Of a stretch of 6,625 nt of DNA, positions 1-5,885 are shown piece by piece. Both the position numbers and the translations under genes were made by a program. The stretch lies in contig JAIRZP010000189.1 in NCBI GenBank assembly GCA_031267175.1, forward strand, positions 1 to 6,625, given 5' to 3'. How positions within the stretch are numbered: position 1 is the first letter of the stretch; each line of letters begins with the position of its first letter. The DNA comes from Coriobacteriales bacterium. GTDB lineage: Bacteria; Actinomycetota; Coriobacteriia; Coriobacteriales; UBA8131. The notes below the pieces were generated by a model. The model was not told the DNA's origin and searched no databases. It saw nothing but the letters and a program-made list of their open reading frames with translations.

Positions 1-825
1 CAGCGTGGTCTTAACCGCGTCCGGTGCAGAGATAGAGGCCACCATATCGCGCATTTCCGATGAGAAGCCCTTGAGCAAAGCCAGAGCATTGGTAATGCCC
101 TCATCGGTCTCCACGGCACCCGACTCAGGCCGCACGGCAGCGGAGACATCCCTTATCCTGGGCAGGGCGACGAAGTCCTCCGCATCAATCTGCACCCCCT
201 CATTACTGCTGCTGTTAACCTCCGAAATCCACGTACAATCCCCCGCAATAATCCATTGCTGCGTGGTGTCATTGGCTGTCTCCGGCACGATGTCCACGAC
301 GGCTGCCACCGGCTGCTCGGTTATATGCAGGACAAGCGTGTCGGGAAACACCCGCTCCACCTCCACCTCCTCCACCCAGGGCTCGGCCATGAGACGCCCG
401 GTGATACCCTCGACATCCGTGCGCAGAAGCGTGGAGTCCTCGGGCACAGCGGCAAGGTCGAGCACATAGCCGCTTTGCAGCTTCTCATTACCCGCGACCT
501 CCACCCGCGTGATGGCAAAGAGGTTGGAGAAGTACAGCGCAACAAAACCACCCACGAGCACGACAAGTACTGCGATCAGCACGAGAAGCGCGAAGCCGGG
601 GCCACGTTTTCGTGATACGACAGCCCTTCTTTTTGAGGAGGACGACGAGGCAGGGCGACGGCCGCTCGGTACACTGTTACGGGAGCTGATGACGCTGCGA
701 CGGCCCTTCTGCCGCTTGGAGGACCTGCGGCTTGCAGGTGAGACAGGTGAAGCGTCTGAATCTGAGGAGCCCGATGCATCGAGGACACGGGGCGTGCCGG
801 TGCGCACCTGACGAGGCGACCTCAT
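1..825 (-). CDS. ftsQ: Cell division protein FtsQ/DivIB (C-terminus cut by window edge)
   Basis: FtsQ is a single-pass membrane protein of the divisome. It links early division proteins to the septal peptidoglycan synthases through FtsB and FtsL. The reading frame is open for 275 codons to base 1 with no stop. Residues 1-75 form a cytoplasmic tail rich in Ser, Arg and Lys. Residues 77-97 are one hydrophobic segment (AFALL-type, ending LVGGFV). A POTRA-like domain follows at about 103-172, beginning ITRVEVAGNEK and containing EPWVEEVEVERVFPDTL, then HITEQPVA; this pattern is typical of FtsQ. The rest is the start of the extracytoplasmic beta domain. The ATG at 825 has a GGAG nine bases upstream. 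The gene lies 28 bases after murB on the same strand, as in division and cell-wall clusters, so it is probably co-transcribed with murC and murB. Identification comes from motif pattern and context, since overall FtsQ sequence is poorly conserved. Confidence 0.92.
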   Translation of the reverse strand, partial: MRSPRQVRTGTPRVLDASGSSDSDASPVSPASRRSSKRQKGRRSVISSRNSVPSGRRPASSSSSKRRAVVSRKRGPGFALLVLIAVLVVLVGGFVALYFSNLFAITRVEVAGNEKLQSGYVLDLAAVPEDSTLLRTDVEGITGRLMAEPWVEEVEVERVFPDTLVLHITEQPVAAVVDIVPETANDTTQQWIIAGDCTWISEVNSSSNEGVQIDAEDFVALPRIRDVSAAVRPESGAVETDEGITNALALLKGFSSEMRDMVASISAPDAVKTTL

Positions 826-834
826 ATGGTCGCG

Positions 835-838
835 CTCC
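835..838 (-). promoter_or_regulatory. Ribosome binding site of ftsQ
   Basis: GGAG lies nine bases before the ATG at 825, inside the short murB-ftsQ gap. It supports this ATG as the start of ftsQ, which no complete open frame would otherwise mark because the gene leaves the window. Confidence 0.65.
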
Positions 839-853
839 GAGGGATAGGCCCTC

Positions 854-1822
854 TTATTCGAAGCCGATGAAGCGGATCTCGGTCTGGAGTTCTGTCCCAT
901 ACTCATCTTTCACCCGGCGGCATACTTCCATGATTATAGCAAGCACATCGCCGGCAGTTGCTGAGCCGTTATTAACGATAAAGTTGGCATGGACAGGCGA
1001 CACCTCCGCGCCCCCCCTGCGATAGCCCTTGAGGCCCAGGTCCTCTATCATCTTGCCAACGGACGCGTCGGGAGGATTGCGAAAGACCGAACCGGCGGAC
1101 GGTTTGGTGAGCGGCTGCGTTGCCTTGCGACGATTGAGCGACGCCTCCATCTTGGCCCGTATCTGCACCGTGTGCCCGGGCACGGTCTTAAGCTCACTCT
1201 CGACGATGATGTCGCCCGGCGCGATTCCACTGGCACGATAGCTCCAATGCAGCTCGCTCTGGGGTATCCGCAGGAGCCCCACGCCGGGGCGGTAAACGGT
1301 GAGCTTGGAGACGATGGTACCGATGCCCTCACTCGCCGTGCCGGCGTTCATGGCCAGCGCCCCGCCCAGGGTTCCCGGAATGCCCACGGCAAACTCAAAG
1401 CCGCTGTAACCGTGCTTGAAGGCCGTCTGTACCAGGGTGTTGAGAATGACACCGGCACCCGCCACGATACTGTGCCGACCTCGAGCCTCGTCTGCGCTCC
1501 ACCCGGCCTGCTCGTCGGCCTGCTCACCGGGCAGAGGCGGAGCAACGATCTCTTTGAACTGGCCGGTGAGCGTCAGCACGGCTCCGCGCCACCCCGCGTC
1601 ACTCACCAGGAGGTTGCTGCCTTTGCCTACGATAGCCCAGGGCAGCTGCTCGGCACTCAGCACCTCAAAGCACACGCCCAGGTCGTGCACACTCGCACAC
1701 TCCACGTACAGGGCCACCGGCCCGCCGAGGTGATAGGTGGTATGGCGATTCATCGGCTCGTCCAGGTAGACCGTGCCGTCCAGGCGGCCTTTGAGCTCGC
1801 GGTAGGCGTCGAGCGCACCCAT
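854..1822 (-). CDS. murB: UDP-N-acetylenolpyruvoylglucosamine reductase MurB
   Basis: MurB is a cytoplasmic FAD enzyme that reduces UDP-GlcNAc-enolpyruvate to UDP-MurNAc with NADPH, the second committed step of peptidoglycan synthesis. It is complete at 322 residues, a normal length. The FAD-binding part shows TTYHLGGP (28-35), GKGSNLLVSD (66-75) and GIPGTLGGALAMNAG (147-161). SYR at 194-196 holds the conserved Arg. PSAGSVFRNP (241-250) carries the proton-donating Ser245. HANFIVNNG (278-286) is conserved, and Glu315 in TEIRFIG matches the C-terminal catalytic glutamate. The lack of the extra tyrosine-loop motif of the E. coli type suggests a type II MurB, a judgement made by eye. An extra loop of roughly 20 residues seems to sit at about 93-117. 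The ATG at 1822 overlaps the murC stop by one base (TGATG), with AGAAG seven bases upstream, which implies translational coupling to murC. Confidence 0.98.
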   Translation of the reverse strand: MGALDAYRELKGRLDGTVYLDEPMNRHTTYHLGGPVALYVECASVHDLGVCFEVLSAEQLPWAIVGKGSNLLVSDAGWRGAVLTLTGQFKEIVAPPLPGEQADEQAGWSADEARGRHSIVAGAGVILNTLVQTAFKHGYSGFEFAVGIPGTLGGALAMNAGTASEGIGTIVSKLTVYRPGVGLLRIPQSELHWSYRASGIAPGDIIVESELKTVPGHTVQIRAKMEASLNRRKATQPLTKPSAGSVFRNPPDASVGKMIEDLGLKGYRRGGAEVSPVHANFIVNNGSATAGDVLAIIMEVCRRVKDEYGTELQTEIRFIGFE

Positions 1823-3300
1823 CAGCTGGCTTCTAACTCAGCGAGAATCTCTGCTGCCAGATAGGTGACGTCGCCGGCTCCCATGGTAATGATGAGGCTC
1901 CCCGGCTCCGCCAGTGTTGCCATGGCACGGGCCACCAGCTCGCGCTGCTCTATCAATCTGAGGCGCGCCGCCGGTGCGTGTTGCTTGATAGCCCGGAGCA
2001 TACGATGGGAATCTATCCCGGGTATCGGAGCTTCTCCCGCGGCGTAGACGGGCAGGAGCGTTACGGTCGTGGCATCGTCAAAAGCCGTGGCAAACTCGGT
2101 GAGGAACGCCTGCGTGCGGGTAAACCGATGCGGTTGAAACAGCAGGTGCACCGAGGAGTAACCGAGGCCCGCGGCTGCCTTGAGCGTCGCGTCTATCTCG
2201 GTGGGGTGATGGGCATAGTCGTCCACCACAACCACGCCGCCTGCCTCGCCGATGCGGTCAAAGCGTCGATGCGCCCCCGCATAGGCAGCCAGCGCCTGGG
2301 CGGACTCTCCGCGATCAAAGCCCAGCCAGTCCAGGGCCGTAAGTGCAGCGGTAGCATTGAGAAGGTTGTGCACTCCTGGCGACGCCTCAAGCACGAGCGG
2401 CACCCGCTCACCGTCGGCAAAGCAGACTTCATGGCTTTGGGTGTCAAGGCGTACGTGGGCTTCGGCGTCGGTGCCATAGCTCAGATAGGGCTTACCGCTC
2501 TGCTCTGCCAACTCCCGGAGCCCAGGGCTGTCCGCACAGACGATGGCAATGCCCTGGTCATCGAGCTTGTCGAGAAAGGCCAGGAAGCTCTGCTTGATTT
2601 CTTCGAGGCTCTCGAAGTGGTCCATATGGTCTGCCTCGATGTTGGTGATGATGGCGAGGTGAGGATCCAGCTCCACAAAGGAGGCATCGGACTCATCGGC
2701 TTCCACCACCATGAAGCCTCGCCTGGAGCTGCCTGTGCTGCTGCCTCCCCCGGTATCACCCGTCGTGTCACCCGCAGAGGCGCCTGTTGAGCTGCCAGAA
2801 AACCCTCCCATTGAGCCGCGCTCGGAAACATGCGCACTGGTGTCGTAGGCGTTGAGAACGCCGCCGATGAGAAAACTCGGATCCGCCCCGAGTTCCATCA
2901 GGGCCGTGGCGAGCAGGGAAGAGGTCGTCGTTTTGCCATGGGTACCTGCCACGGCCAGTATCTCGTAACCCTGACCGAGCCAGGCCAGCATGCGGGCACG
3001 CGGCCACACGGGAATACCTCGCTCGCGCGCGGCGATGAGCTCTGGATTAGTGGAGGGAATGGCCGTGGAGGCCACGACCAGCTCCAGGGCGGGGTCAGCC
3101 ACATTGGCCGCCCTGTGCTCAAGGATCAACTCCACGCCCTCGCGGAGCAGGGCCTGCACATAACTGCTCTCACGCAGATCGGAGCCAGAAACGCTCATGC
3201 CGCTCTTATGGGCCACATAGGCAAGCCCGGCCATGCCGGAACCGGCCATGCCCACAAAGTGGACACGATGATAGTTTGTCTCTGCAGAATCCTTGCTCAA
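1822..3300 (-). CDS. murC: UDP-N-acetylmuramate--L-alanine ligase MurC
   Basis: MurC is the cytoplasmic ATP-dependent ligase that adds L-alanine, the first stem-peptide residue, to UDP-MurNAc. All three Mur-ligase domains are present in 492 residues. The N-terminal UDP-binding fold has HFVGMAGSGMAGLA (14-27). The central ATPase domain has the P-loop GTHGKTTT (119-126), EADESD (200-205) and TNIEADHMDHF (219-229). The C-terminal part has GAHRRFD (343-348 region), DDYAHHPTE (360-368), QPHRFTR (389-395) and GAGD (474-477). A Gly/Ser/Thr-rich insert occupies about 160-194. The start is TTG: an in-frame TGA lies seven codons upstream (3319-3321), AAGGAG lies four bases before the TTG, and the next ATG falls inside the nucleotide-binding motif. 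It is the first gene of a murC-murB-ftsQ unit and diverges from murJ, so its promoter should lie in the short gap or just inside murJ. Confidence 0.98.
   Translation of the reverse strand: MSKDSAETNYHRVHFVGMAGSGMAGLAYVAHKSGMSVSGSDLRESSYVQALLREGVELILEHRAANVADPALELVVASTAIPSTNPELIAARERGIPVWPRARMLAWLGQGYEILAVAGTHGKTTTSSLLATALMELGADPSFLIGGVLNAYDTSAHVSERGSMGGFSGSSTGASAGDTTGDTGGGSSTGSSRRGFMVVEADESDASFVELDPHLAIITNIEADHMDHFESLEEIKQSFLAFLDKLDDQGIAIVCADSPGLRELAEQSGKPYLSYGTDAEAHVRLDTQSHEVCFADGERVPLVLEASPGVHNLLNATAALTALDWLGFDRGESAQALAAYAGAHRRFDRIGEAGGVVVVDDYAHHPTEIDATLKAAAGLGYSSVHLLFQPHRFTRTQAFLTEFATAFDDATTVTLLPVYAAGEAPIPGIDSHRMLRAIKQHAPAARLRLIEQRELVARAMATLAEPGSLIITMGAGDVTYLAAEILAELEAS
2719..2823 (-). other. 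Low-complexity Gly/Ser/Thr insert within MurC
   Basis: This stretch encodes MurC residues 160-194, made almost entirely of Gly, Ser, Thr, Ala and Asp and ending in Arg-Arg. It lies between the ILNA-type segment after the P-loop domain (GGVLN, 146-150) and FMVVEADESD. Most MurC proteins have only a short loop here. The insert keeps the reading frame and leaves the catalytic motifs intact, so it is probably a flexible surface loop and not damage. The composition is seen directly; the comparison with family length is from general knowledge of MurC. Confidence 0.8.
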
Positions 3301-3304
3301 TGCG

Positions 3305-3310
3305 CTCCTT
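3305..3310 (-). promoter_or_regulatory. Ribosome binding site deciding the TTG start of murC
   Basis: AAGGAG lies four bases before the TTG at 3300. Together with the in-frame TGA at 3319-3321, it leaves TTG as the only reasonable start that keeps the UDP-binding motif complete. A second GAGGAG at 3315-3320 is too far upstream to matter for this start. Confidence 0.75.
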
Positions 3311-3371
3311 GTGGCTCCTCAAACGGGGTATCGTGGCGAGGCTTGTGTTGGGTGATTTCTGCATGGATAGT

Positions 3372-3400
3372 ACCATAAAAACTACCCTGTGGTATGCTAC
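3372..3400 (-). promoter_or_regulatory. Candidate promoter of murC-murB-ftsQ
   Basis: Read on the minus strand, GTAGCA (3400-3395) and TATGGT (3377-3372) are 17 bases apart. Transcription would start near 3365 and give a leader of about 65 bases that includes the AAGGAG of murC. A competing -10, TACTAT (3372-3367), is equally good by eye. Support is spacing plus the need for a promoter in this short gap. Confidence 0.35.
3391..3398 (+). promoter_or_regulatory. Candidate extended -10 of murJ
   Basis: TATGCT at 3393-3398 is preceded by TG at 3390-3391, giving an extended -10 (TGG then TATGCT). Six bases separate it from the ATG at 3405, so transcription would begin at or next to the start codon. 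No Shine-Dalgarno sequence precedes that ATG, which fits a leaderless message. The -35 (GTACCA at 3370-3375) is poor. Confidence 0.4.
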
Positions 3401-3404
3401 AGCT

Positions 3405-5000
3405 ATGAAACGTAACGAACCTACGGTTGCTCGTTCCGCTGCCCTCATGTCTGTGGCGACCCTGTGCTCGCGCGTCACGGGCCTTGCCCGCACGTGGGTC
3501 ATGGCCTTTGCCTTGGGCAATACCCTCGTTTCCTCGGCGTATCAACTTGCCAACACCATGCCCAACATGATCTACGAGCTGGTAGCCGGCGGCCTGCTCA
3601 ATGCGGCCTTTGTGCCACTGTACCTCCTCCAGACCGAGAAGTTCGGGAGGGAGGGAGGCAACCGCTACGCCTCCAACCTCCTCAACATCGTCGTGCTGGT
3701 CATGGGCATACTGGCCGTGCTCGCCACGGTGTTTGCCCCTCAGGTCATCGCTACCCAGACCTTTACCCAGTCTCTCGACGCCGAGGTAGCAGCGGTTGCG
3801 GCAAACTTCTTCCGTATCTTTGCCTTTCAGCTGCTCTTCTACGGCATCGGAGGCGTGGTCACAGCGCTGCTCAACGCCAATCGCGTCTACTTTTTGCCCT
3901 CTGTTGCCCCCGCCCTCAATAATGCCGTCGTGATTGTAAGCTTCATCGCCTACACCTTTCTGCTGCCCGTAGACTCCGGGCTTGCCCTCATCGTATTGGC
4001 GGTGGGCACCACGCTGGGCGTGGTCGTGCAGATGGCCGTGCAGATACCCGCCCTGGCAAGGCAGGGATTCAGATGGGTGCTGCGCATAGACTTTCGGGAT
4101 CCGGGTCTTATCGACACCCTCAAGACCGGCGTGCCGATGATCATCTACCTCGTGGGAATGTTTGCCGCCTTCACGTTCCGCAACGCCTTCAGCCTCGTGA
4201 GCGGCGACGACGGGCCCTCAACGCTGGCCTATGCCTGGGTCTGGTTCCAGCTGCCGCACGGCATCATCGCCGTCTCGCTCTCACGGGCTCTGTTTACCGA
4301 GATGTCCCGGGCAGCCGCCGCCGAGGACCTGCCCGCCTTCCGGCGGTATATGCTAAGCGGCATCACGGGTACGCTCCTCATCGTTATTCCCCTGGCTGGA
4401 CTTATGTGCGTGCTCTCTGAGCCGCTCATGCAGATCTTCCGGGCGGGTGCCTTTAATACGGAGGACGTGGCCTACGTGGGGTCGGTCCTGAGCGCGTGGG
4501 TTATCGCACTGCCCTTCTACTCGCTCCAGCTCTATCTCTTCAACGTGTTTGCCTCGCTCCGCCGCTTCATGACCTTCTCGCTCATCTGCACCGGCTTCTG
4601 TGCCCTGCAGTGTGCGCTGTACGCGCTGCTCTCCTCTCCCGAGCTGCTGGGGCTTATCGGCATCTGCGTGTCGGACAGCGTCTATTACGCGGTAACGGTG
4701 GTCATACTGCTGGCGGTTCTGCATCGCAGCCTCGGAGAAGTAGGCCTGGTCAGGGCGCTCGTGAGCGCTGGAAAGGCACTGGCGGCGACGCTCGCAGACA
4801 TGGGTGTGGTGGCCTTGGCACTGGCCTTCCTCCCCCACTGGAGCGGGCCTGTTGGCGGCTTTGCCATGGTGGTACTCTACGGCGGCGTGGCGCTCGCGGG
4901 CATCCTCGGCCTCTACCGGCTCATGCAGGTACGGGAGATGGAGCAGCTCAGCGGTGCCGTACGAGGCCTGTTCAAACGGCTGTTCTCAAGAGGGCGCTGA
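3405..5000 (+). CDS. murJ: Lipid II flippase MurJ (MviN family)
   Basis: MurJ belongs to the MOP transporter superfamily and moves lipid II from the cytoplasmic to the outer face of the membrane. The protein has 531 residues, a usual core length, and is hydrophobic throughout, in keeping with about 14 membrane segments. SRVTGLART (22-30) matches the SRVLGFVRD signature, with Arg23 and Arg29 at the positions of E. coli Arg18 and Arg24. ANTMPNMIYELVAGG (49-63) leads to LNAAFVPLY; the usual Ala-Glu-Gly is Ala-Gly-Gly here, a form I associate with actinobacterial proteins. LLNANRVYFLPSVAPALNN (155-173), LPHGIIAVSLSRALFTEMS (283-301) and IFRAGAFNTEDV (344-355) are further family motifs. The ATG at 3405 puts 21 residues before SRV, as in relatives. 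An in-frame ATG at 3363 would add 14 residues and has a GGTGA upstream, so it remains possible. The short basic C-terminus ends after the last membrane segment, with no kinase-like extension. Confidence 0.96.
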   Translation: MKRNEPTVARSAALMSVATLCSRVTGLARTWVMAFALGNTLVSSAYQLANTMPNMIYELVAGGLLNAAFVPLYLLQTEKFGREGGNRYASNLLNIVVLVMGILAVLATVFAPQVIATQTFTQSLDAEVAAVAANFFRIFAFQLLFYGIGGVVTALLNANRVYFLPSVAPALNNAVVIVSFIAYTFLLPVDSGLALIVLAVGTTLGVVVQMAVQIPALARQGFRWVLRIDFRDPGLIDTLKTGVPMIIYLVGMFAAFTFRNAFSLVSGDDGPSTLAYAWVWFQLPHGIIAVSLSRALFTEMSRAAAAEDLPAFRRYMLSGITGTLLIVIPLAGLMCVLSEPLMQIFRAGAFNTEDVAYVGSVLSAWVIALPFYSLQLYLFNVFASLRRFMTFSLICTGFCALQCALYALLSSPELLGLIGICVSDSVYYAVTVVILLAVLHRSLGEVGLVRALVSAGKALAATLADMGVVALALAFLPHWSGPVGGFAMVVLYGGVALAGILGLYRLMQVREMEQLSGAVRGLFKRLFSRGR

Positions 5001-5091
5001 AGCGGTGTTTGCACGGCCTCGCGAGCGCGGTTGTCCAGAGGCTCAGGCATAGCTCTGAAAACGCGGGGCTGTGTTCTCAAGCCATTCTAAG

Positions 5092-5113
5092 CCTCACGCA
5101 GCAAGCTGAGGGG
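5092..5113. repeat. Hairpin repeat, copy 1
   Basis: CGCAGCAAGCTGAGGGG (5097-5113) matches copy 2 in 16 of 17 bases. The C-to-A difference at 5109 breaks the inner stem seen in copy 2, but upstream CCTCA (5092-5096) can pair with TGAGG (5107-5111). With GC/GC inside and a bulged C, this gives a seven-pair stem around the loop AGCAA. Confidence 0.7.
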
Positions 5114-5140
5114 TAGCAATTCAGAAAAGGAAGGGCTTTG

Positions 5141-5157
5141 CGCAGCAAGCTGCGGGG
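5141..5157. repeat. Hairpin repeat, copy 2
   Basis: CGCAGCAAGCTGCGGGG begins 44 bases after the start of copy 1. CGCAG (5141-5145) and CTGCG (5150-5154) form a perfect five-pair stem with the tetraloop CAAG. It lies 18 bases from the stop codon of the minus-strand gene that ends at 5175. It could be a dispersed palindromic element or a terminator without a T run; the window alone cannot decide. Confidence 0.7.
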
Positions 5158-5174
5158 AACAGACCCGAAGAGAT

Positions 5175-5837
5175 TCAAGGCGTGTACACGATGGTACTGA
5201 GCCGGTTTTCCCTCGCAACAAGGAAGAGGTCTGTCTGTATGCCGGTAGCGTAGTCAAAGCCGTTGACGGTCTCAAAGAGCCGCTGCGCATCGCTGCTGTC
5301 AAACACCAACGCAGGGCTGAGTGCGGCAAAGCCCTCGATACAACGCGCCACAAGCAGCGTGGCAAACGCGTGAAGACTGGCCGGCGCGCCATGGACGCGC
5401 ACACCTATGTGGATGGGGCTTGCGGCCGTGGCCCAGATGGCAAAGACCAGGGACACATAGGGACCGCCCGGATCCTTCAGGCTGGCGAGGGAAAGCGAGC
5501 GCAGTTCGGTGTAATAATAGAAGCCCATCGTCGAGCGGCCAGGGCGTTCGGCAAGGCCTCCAAACAGGGCGTTGGTGTCAGGCGAGTAGAAGGAGACACG
5601 CCCGTCTGAAAAGCCGACTTCCCAGCGCATGCCGGGCATGGTGTGGGGGTTTTGTCGGTAGATACCGGCTACGTCAAGGTAGGCTATCACGTCAAGGCTC
5701 CCGAGCCCCATGACATCGAAGTATTCGTTGCTGTGCGGAACGAGGCGACCGCTTGCGTCCGTGGCAAAGTTGTCCGCCGCGTGAGCATGCCTGGCATACT
5801 CAGCACCAGCCTTACAGGTATTGATGACTATTCCCAT
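5175..5837 (-). CDS. Hypothetical protein, 220 residues, family not recognised
   Basis: I do not recognise this protein. It is complete, with an ATG at 5837 and a TGA at 5177-5175. It has no signal peptide and no convincing membrane helix, so it is probably a cytoplasmic mixed alpha/beta protein. Visible features are a His/Ala-rich stretch near the N-terminus (YARHAHAAD, 14-22), an aromatic strand-like segment MGFYYYTELRSLSLASL (104-120), a beta-like stretch PYVSLVFAIW (126-135), an alternating SPIHIGVRVHG (140-150), and a likely helix at about 153-173. It has two cysteines (8 and 166) and no obvious metal, nucleotide or DNA-binding motif. It lies 48 bases after the hybrid kinase on the same strand but has its own strong -10, so it may be transcribed alone. 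It is judged a real gene because of its length, ordinary protein-like composition, promoter position and tight packing between neighbours. The overlapping plus-strand frames resemble no known protein. Confidence 0.8.
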   Translation of the reverse strand: MGIVINTCKAGAEYARHAHAADNFATDASGRLVPHSNEYFDVMGLGSLDVIAYLDVAGIYRQNPHTMPGMRWEVGFSDGRVSFYSPDTNALFGGLAERPGRSTMGFYYYTELRSLSLASLKDPGGPYVSLVFAIWATAASPIHIGVRVHGAPASLHAFATLLVARCIEGFAALSPALVFDSSDAQRLFETVNGFDYATGIQTDLFLVARENRLSTIVYTP

Positions 5838-5844
5838 GGCACCT

Positions 5845-5872
5845 ATTATAGCGCAGCTCAGGAGTTGCTGAA
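5845..5872 (-). promoter_or_regulatory. Promoter of the 220-residue gene, with consensus -10
   Basis: On the minus strand, TATAAT (5850-5845) is a perfect -10. TTCAGC (5872-5867), 16 bases upstream, is a weak -35 matching 3 of 6. Seven bases (AGGTGCC) separate the -10 from the ATG at 5837, so the transcript would begin within a base or so of the start codon. The AGGTG there is only two bases from the ATG and is an unlikely ribosome site. This points to a leaderless message. Confidence 0.6.
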
Positions 5873-5885
5873 TCGGCTGGCGTTG

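Larger units (their letters stand above)
3301..3404. promoter_or_regulatory. Divergent murC / murJ control region
   Basis: This 104-base non-coding gap separates the TTG of murC from the ATG of murJ and must hold, or lie close to, the promoters of both. It contains an 8-base inverted repeat with one mismatch, GTACCATA (3370-3377) and TATGCTAC (3393-3400), with 15 bases between the arms. On the plus strand, GTACCA / 17 bases / TATGCT reads as a weak -35 and -10 for murJ. On the minus strand, GTAGCA / 17 bases / TATGGT reads the same way for murC. A TACC-N4-GGTA dyad (3383-3394) lies inside. The hexamers match consensus only partly (3 of 6 for -35, 4 of 6 for -10), so promoter assignment is an inference. 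Confidence 0.5.
5001..5174. other. Convergent intergenic region, no gene seen
   Basis: This gap lies between the ends of murJ (plus) and the unknown gene (minus). I find no credible reading frame with a start and ribosome site. Its clear content is the duplicated 17-base repeat at 5097-5113 and 5141-5157. Neither hairpin is followed by a run of T on either strand, so no ordinary intrinsic terminator can be assigned for either converging gene. Confidence 0.7.

Noticed and set aside
989..1864. Plus-strand open frame of 291 codons opposite murB
   Set aside because: It lies fully antisense to a clear MurB, resembles no protein, and is explained by GC-rich codon bias leaving the opposite frames open.
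1978..2790. Plus-strand open frame of 270 codons opposite murC
   Set aside because: It is antisense to conserved MurC motifs, with no ribosome site or recognisable domain; a compositional shadow.
3276..3404. Upstream extension of murJ to a TTG at 3276
   Set aside because: It would overlap the start of murC and add 43 residues absent from MurJ relatives; the ATG at 3405 gives the expected N-terminus.
5001..5174. Intrinsic terminator, or a minimal CRISPR-like pair of repeats
   Set aside because: The hairpins lack a following T run on either strand. Two 17-base repeats with one 27-base gap and no further units are not a CRISPR array.
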